33,690 nt of DNA from an uncultured Bacteroidales bacterium (GTDB taxonomy: Bacteria > Bacteroidota > Bacteroidia > Bacteroidales > UBA932). Position 1 is the stretch's first letter. Each line of letters opens with the position of its first letter. The translations under genes were made by a program, and so were the position numbers. Shown here in pieces: positions 14,570-23,119 of this stretch. The stretch lies in NCBI GenBank assembly GCA_947167015.1, contig CAMVGM010000020.1, positions 1 to 33,690 of the forward strand, in the 5' to 3' direction. The notes beneath the pieces were generated by a model. The model was given only the letters and a program-made list of their open reading frames with translations, did no database searches and was not told the DNA's origin.

Positions 14570-14752
14570 ATGAAAGCTGATTTTATCGGAACAACGCCGT
14601 CCAAAGATGTTCAGGATAAACCTTCATTCCCGACGGTCGTCCTGCCGGTTGAGCATTCTGCCCGTGTCACAAGGATGCTCGACATCCTCCCCGCCTTCAG
14701 CGAACAGGATCTTCTGGAGGACGAGAAACTCGCTTATATCCTGAGCAAATAA
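14570..14752 (+). CDS. Small protein of unknown function (60 residues)
   Basis: A 60-residue soluble protein (MKADFIGTTPSKDVQD..., ending LLEDEKLAYILSK) with an acidic helical C-terminal half. The frame is open further upstream, but the ATG at 14570 lies 15 nt after a -7 box and follows AAGCAAAAA, so this is the likely start. No family recognised. It converges on the DUF486 gene with a 9-nt gap. That it is real is supported by the promoter box and by the switch to ordinary codon use; the short length keeps confidence moderate. Confidence 0.5.
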   Translation: MKADFIGTTPSKDVQDKPSFPTVVLPVEHSARVTRMLDILPAFSEQDLLEDEKLAYILSK

Positions 14753-14761
14753 TCAGGAATC

Positions 14762-15133
14762 CTATTTCAGGAACGCGAAGAACACCGCGAGGACCAGGCA
14801 GCCGAAGGCGGCGAGGTGGTTCCAGTGGAACTGCTGGCCCTGGAAGAGGAAGTGCACGATAATCGTGAAGATGGTCAGGGAGATGACTTCCTGGATGACC
14901 TTGAGCTGCAGCAGGCTGAAGGGGCCGCCGTTGCCGCTGAAGCCGATGCGGTTGGCCGGCACGGTCAGGCAATATTCGAAGAAGGCGATTCCCCAGGAGA
15001 ACAGGATGATGAGGATCAGCGGCCATCCGGTCGAGATCTTCATTTCCTGAAGTTTGAGATGCCCGTACCACGCAAGCGTCATGAAGACGTTCGAGCAGAT
15101 GAGCATCAGGATGGTCCAGATTCCTTGTTGCAT
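14762..15133 (-). CDS. DUF486/DMT-type small membrane protein
   Basis: A 123-residue inner-membrane protein with four hydrophobic segments. The blocks ICSNVFMTLAWYGHLK, SWGIAFFEYCLTVPANRIG and FSLLQLKVIQEVISLTIF are characteristic of DUF486 (PF04342), a small relative of the drug/metabolite transporter superfamily. The transported substrate is unknown. Half-transporters of this size usually act as dimers (family knowledge). A TATCTTTG -7 box precedes it on its own strand, so it need not be co-transcribed with pbpC, which ends 38 nt upstream. Confidence 0.9.
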   Translation of the reverse strand: MQQGIWTILMLICSNVFMTLAWYGHLKLQEMKISTGWPLILIILFSWGIAFFEYCLTVPANRIGFSGNGGPFSLLQLKVIQEVISLTIFTIIVHFLFQGQQFHWNHLAAFGCLVLAVFFAFLK

Positions 15134-15156
15134 GGCGCGTTTCTGAAAAAAGCGCG

Positions 15157-15164
15157 CAAAGATA
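15157..15164 (-). promoter_or_regulatory. -7 box of the DUF486 gene
   Basis: Minus strand TATCTTTG, 23 nt before the ATG at 15133. The leader contains a short GC-rich inverted repeat, GCGCG (15135-15139) / CGCGC (15153-15157), next to the start. Confidence 0.5.
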
Positions 15165-15171
15165 GTAAAAA

Positions 15172-17484
15172 TTACTTCACGGTGAACAGGTGCACGCGCC
15201 GCGCTCCCTGGCCGTCGATCAGCGTCAGGCGGTGCTGCCCGGGCGGCGGGTCCACCCGCAGTTCGTGCTCGCCCGTGGTCTCCCCCACGAATTCATCGTC
15301 GATGTGCCAGTACACCGTGGCGGACGGGTCGGAATGCGCGGCCCGGAACACCGCCCCGTTCTGCTGCCCGGACAAGGCGCGCGTCAGCACCAGGGTGATG
15401 CCGTTCTGCGGATAGATGATCTCGATGGGATTATAGTCCGAAGAAGCCGCGTCGAACAGCGGATGCTTCGGCGGCAAGGGCTTGTATTCCAGATGTTTCT
15501 GCATGTAGTACCACTCCTGCGCGGGCGGCAGGACGAAGCGGACCTCGGCGCGCATCTCCTCCGGCGGACAGCAGTTCGAGTTCACCTGCCAGCGCCCCTC
15601 GGCGTCCAGGTGTACCAGGCGGTGGTAGCGGCACATGTCCGGCTGTTCGGAAACGTCCGGCACCCACAAGGTGTCGCGCTGCGGGCAGAGGTCGCTGGCG
15701 GGGAAGCCGCTCTCGTGGCAGACTTCCACCTGCGTCATCTCCCCGGTGGGCCGGGAGAACCAGGCCGACCCGGGCAGGGCGGAGAACACGTCGAACATCA
15801 CCGGCGCGGCGTATGACACGCCCGTCATCCCGGCGCGGCCCTCGCCGTCGCTGTTGCCCACCCAGACCGCCACCACCCAGTCGCGGTTCACGCCCACGCA
15901 CCAGGCGTCGCGGTTGCCCCAGGACGTACCCGTCTTCCAGGCGATGCGCCGCCCGGTGGAGAAGTCCATCCAGGACGCCTCCTCCTCGGGACGGTTGGCG
16001 TTCGAGAGGGCCTCGAAGGTCAGGTAGGCGGCCGCCTTGCCGATGGGGATCTTCCGGGCGGGCAGGCGGTCCCGCCGCGTGTCGGACAGATAGGCAAGTT
16101 CCTCATGCACAGGGTCTCCGGCCAGTTCCGCGGCCAGGTAGTAATAGGCGCGGGCCAGGGTTTCCAGGGTGATCTCGGCGCCACCGAGGATCAGCGACAG
16201 GCCGTAGTGGTCGGCGTCCTTGTCGATGGTGGTGAAACCCATCCGCTGCAGCACCTCCAGGAAGCGCTCCGCCCCGAAATCTTCCAGCATGCGCACGGAA
16301 GGGACGTTCAGCGAACGCTCGATGACCTCATGGGCGGGCACGGCCCCCTCGAAGGTCCGGCTGTAGTTGTGCGGCGAGAAGTTGTTGTGGTTGTAGGGGG
16401 TGTCCTTGACCAGCGAGGTCGGAAGGATCTCCCCCGCCTGGAGCATCGAGGCATACAGCAGCGGCTTGAGGGTGGAGCCGCTGGAGCGCGCGGCCGGGAC
16501 CATGTCCACGTCGGCGCCGCGCACCCGGGGAGCGCAGCCGCGGGTGTTGCCGTAGTATGCGCGCACCTCGCCGGTATGCACGTCCGTCACCAGGATGCCC
16601 ATGTTGTCCACGAGGTTGGTGCGGTAGGAGTCGAAATAGCGCCGCGCGATCGCGTTCACGCGGTCCTGCAGGACGGCGTCGAGGGTGGTCGAGAAGGGAC
16701 CGTCGCCCCGTTCGAGCCGGCAGCGTTCCAGCAGGTGATAGGCGGCGTCGGGCATCGGCAGCGGCTTGTCCGGCAGGGGCTCGTCCTTGGCCAGCAGGCA
16801 CTCCGTCTCATCGATTACCCCCTTGCGTTCGAGCTTGTCCAGCAAGGCGTTGCGCTTCTCGAGCAGGCGCTCGCGGCTACGGCCGGGATGGATCAGGCCC
16901 GGGGCGTTCGGCAGTACGGCGAGCATCGCGCTCTCGCCCCAGGACAGGTCGTCCGCGCTCCGCCCGAAATAGCGCCAGGCGGCTGCCTCGATCCCTACGA
17001 CATTGCCGCCGAAAGGCGCGTTGGAGGCGTACAAGAGCAGGATCTTCTTCTTGCTGCAGCGGAACTCCAGGCGCGTGGCCAGCATCATCTCGTAGAGTTT
17101 CTCCGGCAGGCTGCGGGGCTTGTCGGGACGGCTCAGGCGTATCACCTGCATCGTCAGGGTGCTGGCGCCGCTGACCACCCCGCCCCTCCGCAGGTTCTGC
17201 ACCAGCGCCCGCCCGGCCGACAGGGGGTCCACCCCGCCGTGCAGCCAGAAGCGTTTGTCCTCGAAGGCCACGATGCAGCGGGCGAACTTCTCGGGCACGT
17301 GGTCCGAAGGAGGAAAATACCACTGTCCGTCCGCCGAAATGCGCGCACCCAGCAGCGTCCCGTCCGCGGAAACGGCCGTAGCGCTGAGCGGAGCGCGGAA
17401 AAGATGGCGCGGCAGACAGAAAAGAAACCAGACAATCAGGATTGCCGGTACATATATTAAAAGTATTTTCTTAACTTTGGACAT
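15172..17484 (-). CDS. pbpC: Penicillin-binding protein 1C (bifunctional PG synthase)
   Basis: A 770-residue class A penicillin-binding protein that polymerises and cross-links peptidoglycan in the periplasm. One N-terminal membrane anchor (about 4-24) is followed by the GT51 glycosyltransferase domain (VAFEDKRFWLHGGVD with the catalytic Glu near residue 75, then GGVVSGASTLTMQ). The transpeptidase domain has STLK (337-340), SLN (391-393) and KTGTSWGNRDAW (from 517). A C-terminal BiPBP_C domain (about 640-735) is typical of PBP1C. The frame is open to 17589, but the ATG at 17484 gives the correct short cytoplasmic tail and avoids overlapping the alpha-2-macroglobulin gene. The divergent partnership with that gene mirrors the E. 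coli yfhM-pbpC association. Confidence 0.95.
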   Translation of the reverse strand: MSKVKKILLIYVPAILIVWFLFCLPRHLFRAPLSATAVSADGTLLGARISADGQWYFPPSDHVPEKFARCIVAFEDKRFWLHGGVDPLSAGRALVQNLRRGGVVSGASTLTMQVIRLSRPDKPRSLPEKLYEMMLATRLEFRCSKKKILLLYASNAPFGGNVVGIEAAAWRYFGRSADDLSWGESAMLAVLPNAPGLIHPGRSRERLLEKRNALLDKLERKGVIDETECLLAKDEPLPDKPLPMPDAAYHLLERCRLERGDGPFSTTLDAVLQDRVNAIARRYFDSYRTNLVDNMGILVTDVHTGEVRAYYGNTRGCAPRVRGADVDMVPAARSSGSTLKPLLYASMLQAGEILPTSLVKDTPYNHNNFSPHNYSRTFEGAVPAHEVIERSLNVPSVRMLEDFGAERFLEVLQRMGFTTIDKDADHYGLSLILGGAEITLETLARAYYYLAAELAGDPVHEELAYLSDTRRDRLPARKIPIGKAAAYLTFEALSNANRPEEEASWMDFSTGRRIAWKTGTSWGNRDAWCVGVNRDWVVAVWVGNSDGEGRAGMTGVSYAAPVMFDVFSALPGSAWFSRPTGEMTQVEVCHESGFPASDLCPQRDTLWVPDVSEQPDMCRYHRLVHLDAEGRWQVNSNCCPPEEMRAEVRFVLPPAQEWYYMQKHLEYKPLPPKHPLFDAASSDYNPIEIIYPQNGITLVLTRALSGQQNGAVFRAAHSDPSATVYWHIDDEFVGETTGEHELRVDPPPGQHRLTLIDGQGARRVHLFTVK
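17472..17479 (+). promoter_or_regulatory. -7 box of the alpha-2-macroglobulin gene
   Basis: TAACTTTG, a perfect match, lying inside the first codons of pbpC on the opposite strand, 33 nt before the ATG at 17513. No clear -33 element. Confidence 0.45.
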
Positions 17485-17493
17485 TTGGTAGAA

Positions 17494-17501
17494 CAAATGT
17501 A
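17494..17501 (-). promoter_or_regulatory. -7 box of pbpC
   Basis: Minus strand TACATTTG, a perfect TAnnTTTG match, 9 nt before the pbpC ATG. It lies in the predicted 5' leader of the divergent alpha-2-macroglobulin transcript, so each promoter sits in the other gene's transcribed region. Confidence 0.45.
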
Positions 17502-17512
17502 GTAAAAATCCT

Positions 17513-20500
17513 ATGAAAACCCTCCGTTTCATCCTTGCGCTGGCCGCAACGGCCGGCCTGCTGGCCGCCTGCCAGGGCGGTGGTCCCAAGAAACCCGCCG
17601 GGCCTTCCGTGTCCGCCGTAGCCGGTCAGACCCAGATGAGCCTCGGGAACGAAGGCGCCGCCCCTGCCGGGCAGGACGTCGATCCCGAAGTGCCCACCAT
17701 CCGTTTCCTGAGCAAGGGGTCCATCCTCCCCTCCTCAGGCAATCTCGACCTGCTCTTCGGCGCCGTCTCCTATGCGAAGGCGCAGGTGCGCGTCAAGAAG
17801 GTCTATAGCAACAACATCCTGCAGTTCATGCAGTTCGATGACTATGATACCCGCTACGAGATCTACAAGGTGGCCGGTACCGTGGCCGACACGACCCTCG
17901 TGCTGGGCGACCGCGACGCGGACCACATCCGCGAGTGGAAGACCTACGGCCTGAGTCTCGACGAACTGGTAAAACCGGAGCCGGGCGCCATCTACCACAT
18001 CGAGATCCGCGGCCGCGAGCCCCTCGTGGAAGAGGACTTCTGGGACAGCGACAGTTCCTTCGGCGACTATGAGACCTACGAGGAGCGCAGCGTGGACCTG
18101 CTCGCGAGCGACCTCGTGCTCATCGCCAAGAAGGGCGACGGAGCCACCGAGGTCTTCGCTTACGACGTCCTCCGCGGCAAGCCGGTGTCGGGCGCACGCA
18201 TCAAGCTCTACGACTTCGCGCAGCAGGAACTCGCCAAGGGCCAGACCGACCGCGAGGGCCACATCAGCTTCCCCGCTTCGGACGAGGGCCGGTTCCTGGT
18301 CGCCACCAGCGGGAAGAACTTCGCCTACCTCGACCTCAAGAACGAGAAGGCGCTGTCCACCAGTAACTTCGATGTCAGCGGCACCACCCACGAAGGGGGC
18401 ATCAAGGCCTACATCTTCGGGGAGCGGGGCGTCTGGCGTCCGGGCGACACGCTGCACGTCAGCGTGGTCACCCTCTTCGACGACACGCCGCTTCCGGCCG
18501 GTCATCCGATCGTCGCCCAGCTGCGCAACCCCGACGGCCAGCTCACCCAGACGCTCACCGTCCAGGGCAGTTCCGCCAACATCTACCACTTCCCCTTCAC
18601 CACCGCCTCCGACGCCCCCTCGGGCCGCTGGCGCGTGGACGTGAACCTGGGCGGACAGACCTTCAGCAAGACCCTTCGCGTGGAGACCATCAAGCCCAAC
18701 AAGCTGGACATCAGCCTCCACTTCGACGACAGTTACATCACCCCCGACCGCAACTGCGTGGGCGACATCGCCGTCCGCTGGCTCTACGGCGCCCCGGGCG
18801 CCGGCCTGAAGGTCAACGGCAGCCTCGAACTCACCGCCGCCTCGACCAGCTTCAAGGGCTGGGAGGACTACGATTTCCGCGACGACGCCCGTTCCTTCGA
18901 GGCGCAGAAACTCATCTACAACGACTTCAAGACCAACGACGAAGGCCACGCCTTCATCAACACCTGGTACGAGGTGAACAAGACCGCGACGCCGGGCATG
19001 CTGAACGCCGGATTCACCTTCCAGGCCTACGAGCCCTCCGGTGAGTTCAGCACCTCCTACAACAGCATCCGGATGTCCCCGTTCAGCACCTACGTCGGCA
19101 TCAAGACCGACCTGGACAAGGACAACTGGGGCAGCAGCTACATCCGTTCCGGCAAGGCGCACAAGTTCGAAGTGGCCACGGTCAACGCCGAGGGCAAGGG
19201 CGTGAACGCCGCCGGCCTGCACGCCGAGATCTACCACGTGGACTGGAGCTGGTGGTGGGACGCCTCCGGGCAGATCGCCAGCTACATGGCCAGCCGCAGC
19301 AAGGAACTCGTCTTCGAGCAGAACGTCTCCACCAGCAGCGGCAAGGGCAGCTTCAGCTACGACTTCGCCGACGCTCCGGACGGCGTGTACTACATCCGCG
19401 TCACCGACCGCGGCGGCCACGCCACGTCGATGGTCTGCGAGGTCTATGAAAGCCGCGGCGCATCCGACGTCGCAGAAGGTTCCACCCAGCTCAACATGCT
19501 GATCGACAAGGAGACTTACAACGTGGGCGAGACGGCGCGCATCACCATCCCGTCCGCCGCGGGCACCAGCGCCCTCGTCTCCATCGAGAAGGGCGGCAGG
19601 ATCCTGAGCACCCGCCGCGTGGAATGCTTCGCCGGAAGCACCGAGATCCGCATCCCCATCACGAAGGAGATGCTGCCGAACGCCTATGCGTCCATCTCGC
19701 TGATCCAGCCGCACGGCAACGTCCAGAACGACGCCCCGATCCGCCTCTACGGCATCCAGAACATCAATGTCGAGGACGCCGACTCGCGCCTCAACCCGGT
19801 GCTCGACATCCCGGCGGAGACCAAGCCGGAATCCACCCTCAACTTCAAGGTGAAGGAAGAGAAGGGCCGCGCGATGAGTTACGTCATCGCCCTGGTGGAC
19901 GAGGGACTCCTCTCGCTCACCGGCTTCAAGACCCCGGATGCCTGGGCGTCCTTCTATGCCAAGGAAGCCTTGCGCGTGCGCACCTGGGACGAGTATGACG
20001 CCGTCATCGGCGCCTACGGCGGCCACATCGAGCAGCTGTTCGCGATCGGCGGTGACGACGAAGCCACCGGCGAACTCAAGCGCCAGGGCGCCGACCGCTT
20101 CAAACCGGTGGTCGCCTACCTCGGTCCCTTCGAGCTGAAGGCCGGCAAGACCGCCAGCCACAGCGTGGACGTGCCGCAGTACATCGGCTCCCTGCGGGCC
20201 ATGGTCGTCGCCACCGACGGCAAGGCCCAGGGCAGCATCGCCAAGAACGTGGCCGTGACGCAGCCGGTGATGGTCCAGGCCACCCTGCCGAGGACCCTCA
20301 GCATCGGCGAGACGATCCGCGTCCCCGCCACCCTGATGACCCTCAAGGAGGGTGTCGGCAATGTCAAGCTGAGCATCAAGACCGACGGCTTGCTGACCGT
20401 CAAGGGTCCCTCCTCCATCGACGTCAAGGCCCCGGACAACGGGCAGCTCGTGGAATACTTCGAGGTCCAGGTCGGCGAGAAGACCGGCATCGCCCACGTG

Positions 20501-22075
20501 AGCGTGACGGCGCAGTCCGGCTCCGACAAGTCGGTCAGCAACGTGGAGATCGACGTGCTCAACCCGAATCCCGAGATCACCCGCGTGCAGTCCTTCCTGC
20601 TCGAGGCGGGCAAGAACAAGGACGCCACGGCCGACCTCTTCGGCGTGCCGGGCACCAACGCCCTGGCCGTCGAGCTCTCCTCCATCCCGGCGATCGACCT
20701 CGGCCGGCGCATGAAGTACCTGCTGGAATACCCGTACGGCTGCGTCGAGCAGACGATCTCCGCGGCCTTCCCGCAGCTCTACCTGTCCCAGGTGATGGAT
20801 TGCGACGAGAACACCGTCAAGCGCAGCACGCGCAACGTGACCGCCGCCATCAACCGCCTGCACAGCTTCCGCCGTCCGGACGGTTCGCTCTCCTACTGGC
20901 CCGGCACCAGTGCGTCCTCTTCCTTCGGCACCGCCTACGCCCTGCACTTCCTGCAGGAAGCCGAGCGCATGGGCTACGCCGTCCCGGCCGACCTGAAGAA
21001 CGGCCTGATCCGTTACCTGACTTCCAACGTCGTGTCCAACAAGAAGGAAGGCGAGTTCGTGCGCGCCTACGGCCTGTATGCGCTCGCAGCCGCCGGCAAG
21101 CCGCAGCGCAGCGCGATGAACCTGCTGCGCGAGCAGGCGAAGAAGATGCCGCGCAGCGCCGTCTGGATGCTCGCGGGCGCCTATGCCAGCGACGGCAAGA
21201 AACAGGTGGCGACCTCGCTCACCAGCGGCCTGCCTTACCTGGAGAACGCCGCGTCCGACTACTATCAGTACTACGGCAGCGAGGACCGCAACCGGGCTAT
21301 CGCCCTGCGCACCTCCATCCTGACCGGCCAGAAGGAAGCCGCCTTCGAACTCGCCGAGAAGGTGGCCGCCTCGCTGAACGACAGCCAGCGCTACATGAGC
21401 ACGCAGGCCACCGCCTGGTCGCTCTACGCCATCAGCGACTACGCCCGCACGATGGCGGGCGGCGGCGTGGCCGGCTCCGTGAAGGGTCCCGACAAGACCT
21501 ACAAGTTGAGCACCGACAAGGCCCTCGTCCGGCAGGAGATCGTCCTGGACAAGGATGCGGCGGGCAAGGCCGCCCTGAACCTGTCCAACACGGGCAGCAC
21601 CCCGCTGCACGCCGTCATCTCGGTGACCGGCGTTCCGAAGGCGGGAACCGAGAAGGCCAAGGCATCCGGCCTGAAGATGACCGTATCCTACGTGGATGAA
21701 TTCGGCGCCGCGATTGGCGTGGACACCCTGTCCCGCGGCCGCAACTTCAAGGCCGTCGTGACGGTGACCAACACCGGTTCCGCCACCGTCCACGACCTCG
21801 CCCTCGCGCACAAGTTCCCGTCCGGCTGGGAGATCCGCAACGACCGCATCGGCCGCGAAGATGTCTCCTACCCGGCAGGTCTCACCTACCAGGATTTCCG
21901 CGATGACCGCGTCTACAGCTTCTTCGACCTGGGCGCCGGACAGGGCGTGACCGTCACCATCGGCCTTACCGCCACGTATCCGGGCCGCTTCTACCTGCCC
22001 GCCGTGAGCTGCGAGGCGATGTACGACGACAAGGTCTCCGCCCTCGTCCCGGGCAAGTGGACCGAAGTGAAGTAG
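17513..22075 (+). CDS. Bacterial alpha-2-macroglobulin lipoprotein
   Basis: A 1520-residue lipoprotein (lipobox LLAAC, Cys20). Bacterial alpha-2-macroglobulins trap foreign proteases in the periplasm and protect the cell wall synthesised by PBP1C. Visible elements: an N-terminal MG/A2M_N region (about 60-800, with GVWRPGDTLHVSVVTLFDD near 305), a middle domain containing the exposed bait-like stretch, and the complement-like thioester domain with GCVEQ (thioester Cys1077 to Gln1080), followed by the alpha-alpha toroid helices (FRRPDGSLSYWPG, ATAWSLYAISDYA) and a C-terminal beta domain. The thioester motif is intact, so covalent trapping is predicted. It diverges from pbpC, its usual functional partner. 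It ends at a strong terminator. Confidence 0.95.
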   Translation: MKTLRFILALAATAGLLAACQGGGPKKPAGPSVSAVAGQTQMSLGNEGAAPAGQDVDPEVPTIRFLSKGSILPSSGNLDLLFGAVSYAKAQVRVKKVYSNNILQFMQFDDYDTRYEIYKVAGTVADTTLVLGDRDADHIREWKTYGLSLDELVKPEPGAIYHIEIRGREPLVEEDFWDSDSSFGDYETYEERSVDLLASDLVLIAKKGDGATEVFAYDVLRGKPVSGARIKLYDFAQQELAKGQTDREGHISFPASDEGRFLVATSGKNFAYLDLKNEKALSTSNFDVSGTTHEGGIKAYIFGERGVWRPGDTLHVSVVTLFDDTPLPAGHPIVAQLRNPDGQLTQTLTVQGSSANIYHFPFTTASDAPSGRWRVDVNLGGQTFSKTLRVETIKPNKLDISLHFDDSYITPDRNCVGDIAVRWLYGAPGAGLKVNGSLELTAASTSFKGWEDYDFRDDARSFEAQKLIYNDFKTNDEGHAFINTWYEVNKTATPGMLNAGFTFQAYEPSGEFSTSYNSIRMSPFSTYVGIKTDLDKDNWGSSYIRSGKAHKFEVATVNAEGKGVNAAGLHAEIYHVDWSWWWDASGQIASYMASRSKELVFEQNVSTSSGKGSFSYDFADAPDGVYYIRVTDRGGHATSMVCEVYESRGASDVAEGSTQLNMLIDKETYNVGETARITIPSAAGTSALVSIEKGGRILSTRRVECFAGSTEIRIPITKEMLPNAYASISLIQPHGNVQNDAPIRLYGIQNINVEDADSRLNPVLDIPAETKPESTLNFKVKEEKGRAMSYVIALVDEGLLSLTGFKTPDAWASFYAKEALRVRTWDEYDAVIGAYGGHIEQLFAIGGDDEATGELKRQGADRFKPVVAYLGPFELKAGKTASHSVDVPQYIGSLRAMVVATDGKAQGSIAKNVAVTQPVMVQATLPRTLSIGETIRVPATLMTLKEGVGNVKLSIKTDGLLTVKGPSSIDVKAPDNGQLVEYFEVQVGEKTGIAHVSVTAQSGSDKSVSNVEIDVLNPNPEITRVQSFLLEAGKNKDATADLFGVPGTNALAVELSSIPAIDLGRRMKYLLEYPYGCVEQTISAAFPQLYLSQVMDCDENTVKRSTRNVTAAINRLHSFRRPDGSLSYWPGTSASSSFGTAYALHFLQEAERMGYAVPADLKNGLIRYLTSNVVSNKKEGEFVRAYGLYALAAAGKPQRSAMNLLREQAKKMPRSAVWMLAGAYASDGKKQVATSLTSGLPYLENAASDYYQYYGSEDRNRAIALRTSILTGQKEAAFELAEKVAASLNDSQRYMSTQATAWSLYAISDYARTMAGGGVAGSVKGPDKTYKLSTDKALVRQEIVLDKDAAGKAALNLSNTGSTPLHAVISVTGVPKAGTEKAKASGLKMTVSYVDEFGAAIGVDTLSRGRNFKAVVTVTNTGSATVHDLALAHKFPSGWEIRNDRIGREDVSYPAGLTYQDFRDDRVYSFFDLGAGQGVTVTIGLTATYPGRFYLPAVSCEAMYDDKVSALVPGKWTEVK

Positions 22076-22090
22076 GGATGTCCCTCAAAG

Positions 22091-22128
22091 AAGAAGGCCC
22101 GCTGCGATCTGCAGCGGGCCTTCTTTTT
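22091..22128. terminator. Strong bidirectional intrinsic terminator
   Basis: A perfect 15-bp stem, AAGAAGGCCCGCTGC (22091-22105) / GCAGCGGGCCTTCTT (22111-22125), with loop GATCT and a T-tract on the plus strand. It lies between the convergent alpha-2-macroglobulin and nucleoside-kinase genes and serves both. Confidence 0.9.
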
Positions 22129-23119
22129 ACAGCGTCTGGCCTCCGATGAATTCCCGCATGATGGAGGTGGGCGGGACGGCGGCGATCTCCGCCGGTTTCA
22201 GGGCCCGGACATGCTCCAGGAAGGAGAGCAGGCTCTGCGCCTTCGGGTAAGCCGGGGAAGACTCCGAGATGCCGCAGAGGAGCGGCTCCGCATAGTATTT
22301 CAGCAGGGGCACGTCGTAGAGCGTGGACGAATTGAAGACGATGCGGGCGTTCTCCTCGAAGGGGAAGATGTTGCGCGTCTCGCCGCGGCGCACGGAAGGC
22401 CAGCGGAGGATGTTGTCCTCCGGGGAGATCCCGCGGATGCGGTTGTCGCGGACGATGCGGCGCAGCAGGCGCTTGTCGGTGGTGGAACCGTGGTCCTTCT
22501 CGCCCCCGGGCAGGGCGGACAGGGCGGAGATATAGACGCCGAAGATGCGCTCCCGGTCGATGTCGGGCGTGAGGGCGGGATTGAGGGCGTGGATACCTTC
22601 CATGAAGAGGATGTCCCCCGTCTCGAGCTTGAGCCTGTTGCCTTCGAAGACGCGGTGGCCGGCCTTGAAGTCGAACCGCGGGATCTCCACCTCCTTGCCG
22701 GCGAGCAGGTCGGTGAGCTGTTCGTTCAGGAACTTCACGTCCATGGCGCCGAGGGCCTCGTAGTCACGCTCCCCGTTCTCGTCGAAAGGCGTTTCGTCCC
22801 GTGCGACGAAGTAGTTGTCCAGCTCGACCACCTTGGGCTTGAGCCCGAGCACGCGCGCCTGCTGCGCGATGCGCAGCGAAGAACTGGTCTTGCCGCTGGA
22901 AGAAGGGCCGGACATCATCACGATGCGGCAGCGGTTCCTCCGCCAGAAGATCTGGTCGGCCACCTTGGCGTACTGGCGCTCCTGACGGGCCTCGCAGAGG
23001 TTGATCAGTTCGATGGCCTTGCCTGCGTCCAGGGTTTCATTGACTTTCTCGAGGGTGTCGATGCCAATGGCTTCGCACCAATCCTTGTACTCCGCTCTCG
23101 CGGCTTCAATCTTTGTCAT
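22127..23119 (-). CDS. Uridine-kinase-like nucleoside kinase, short form
   Basis: A 330-residue P-loop kinase of the uridine kinase/PRK family, predicted to phosphorylate uridine or cytidine. Walker A GPSSSGKTSS is at 71-80; downstream are LDNYFVARDETPFDENGERDYEALGAMD (the PRK-type substrate region), MEGIHALNP, and the basic DKRLLRRIVRDNRIRG. Many Bacteroidales homologues are about 550 residues, with an N-terminal TGS/threonyl-tRNA-synthetase-like region. Here only the linker (about 1-60) and the kinase are left, so this is a short version. It overlaps uvrA by 4 nt (ATGA), implying translational coupling. Confidence 0.85.
   Translation of the reverse strand: MTKIEAARAEYKDWCEAIGIDTLEKVNETLDAGKAIELINLCEARQERQYAKVADQIFWRRNRCRIVMMSGPSSSGKTSSSLRIAQQARVLGLKPKVVELDNYFVARDETPFDENGERDYEALGAMDVKFLNEQLTDLLAGKEVEIPRFDFKAGHRVFEGNRLKLETGDILFMEGIHALNPALTPDIDRERIFGVYISALSALPGGEKDHGSTTDKRLLRRIVRDNRIRGISPEDNILRWPSVRRGETRNIFPFEENARIVFNSSTLYDVPLLKYYAEPLLCGISESSPAYPKAQSLLSFLEHVRALKPAEIAAVPPTSIMREFIGGQTL

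Noticed and set aside
16105..17460. Long plus-strand frame opposite pbpC
   Set aside because: Antisense shadow; no motifs, and pbpC is unambiguous.
17735..21811. Very long minus-strand open frame opposite the alpha-2-macroglobulin gene
   Set aside because: Its composition (runs of His, Gly, Val, Ala, Asp, Arg) is that of an antisense shadow of a GC-rich gene, and the plus strand encodes a clear protein family with a signal peptide and thioester motif.
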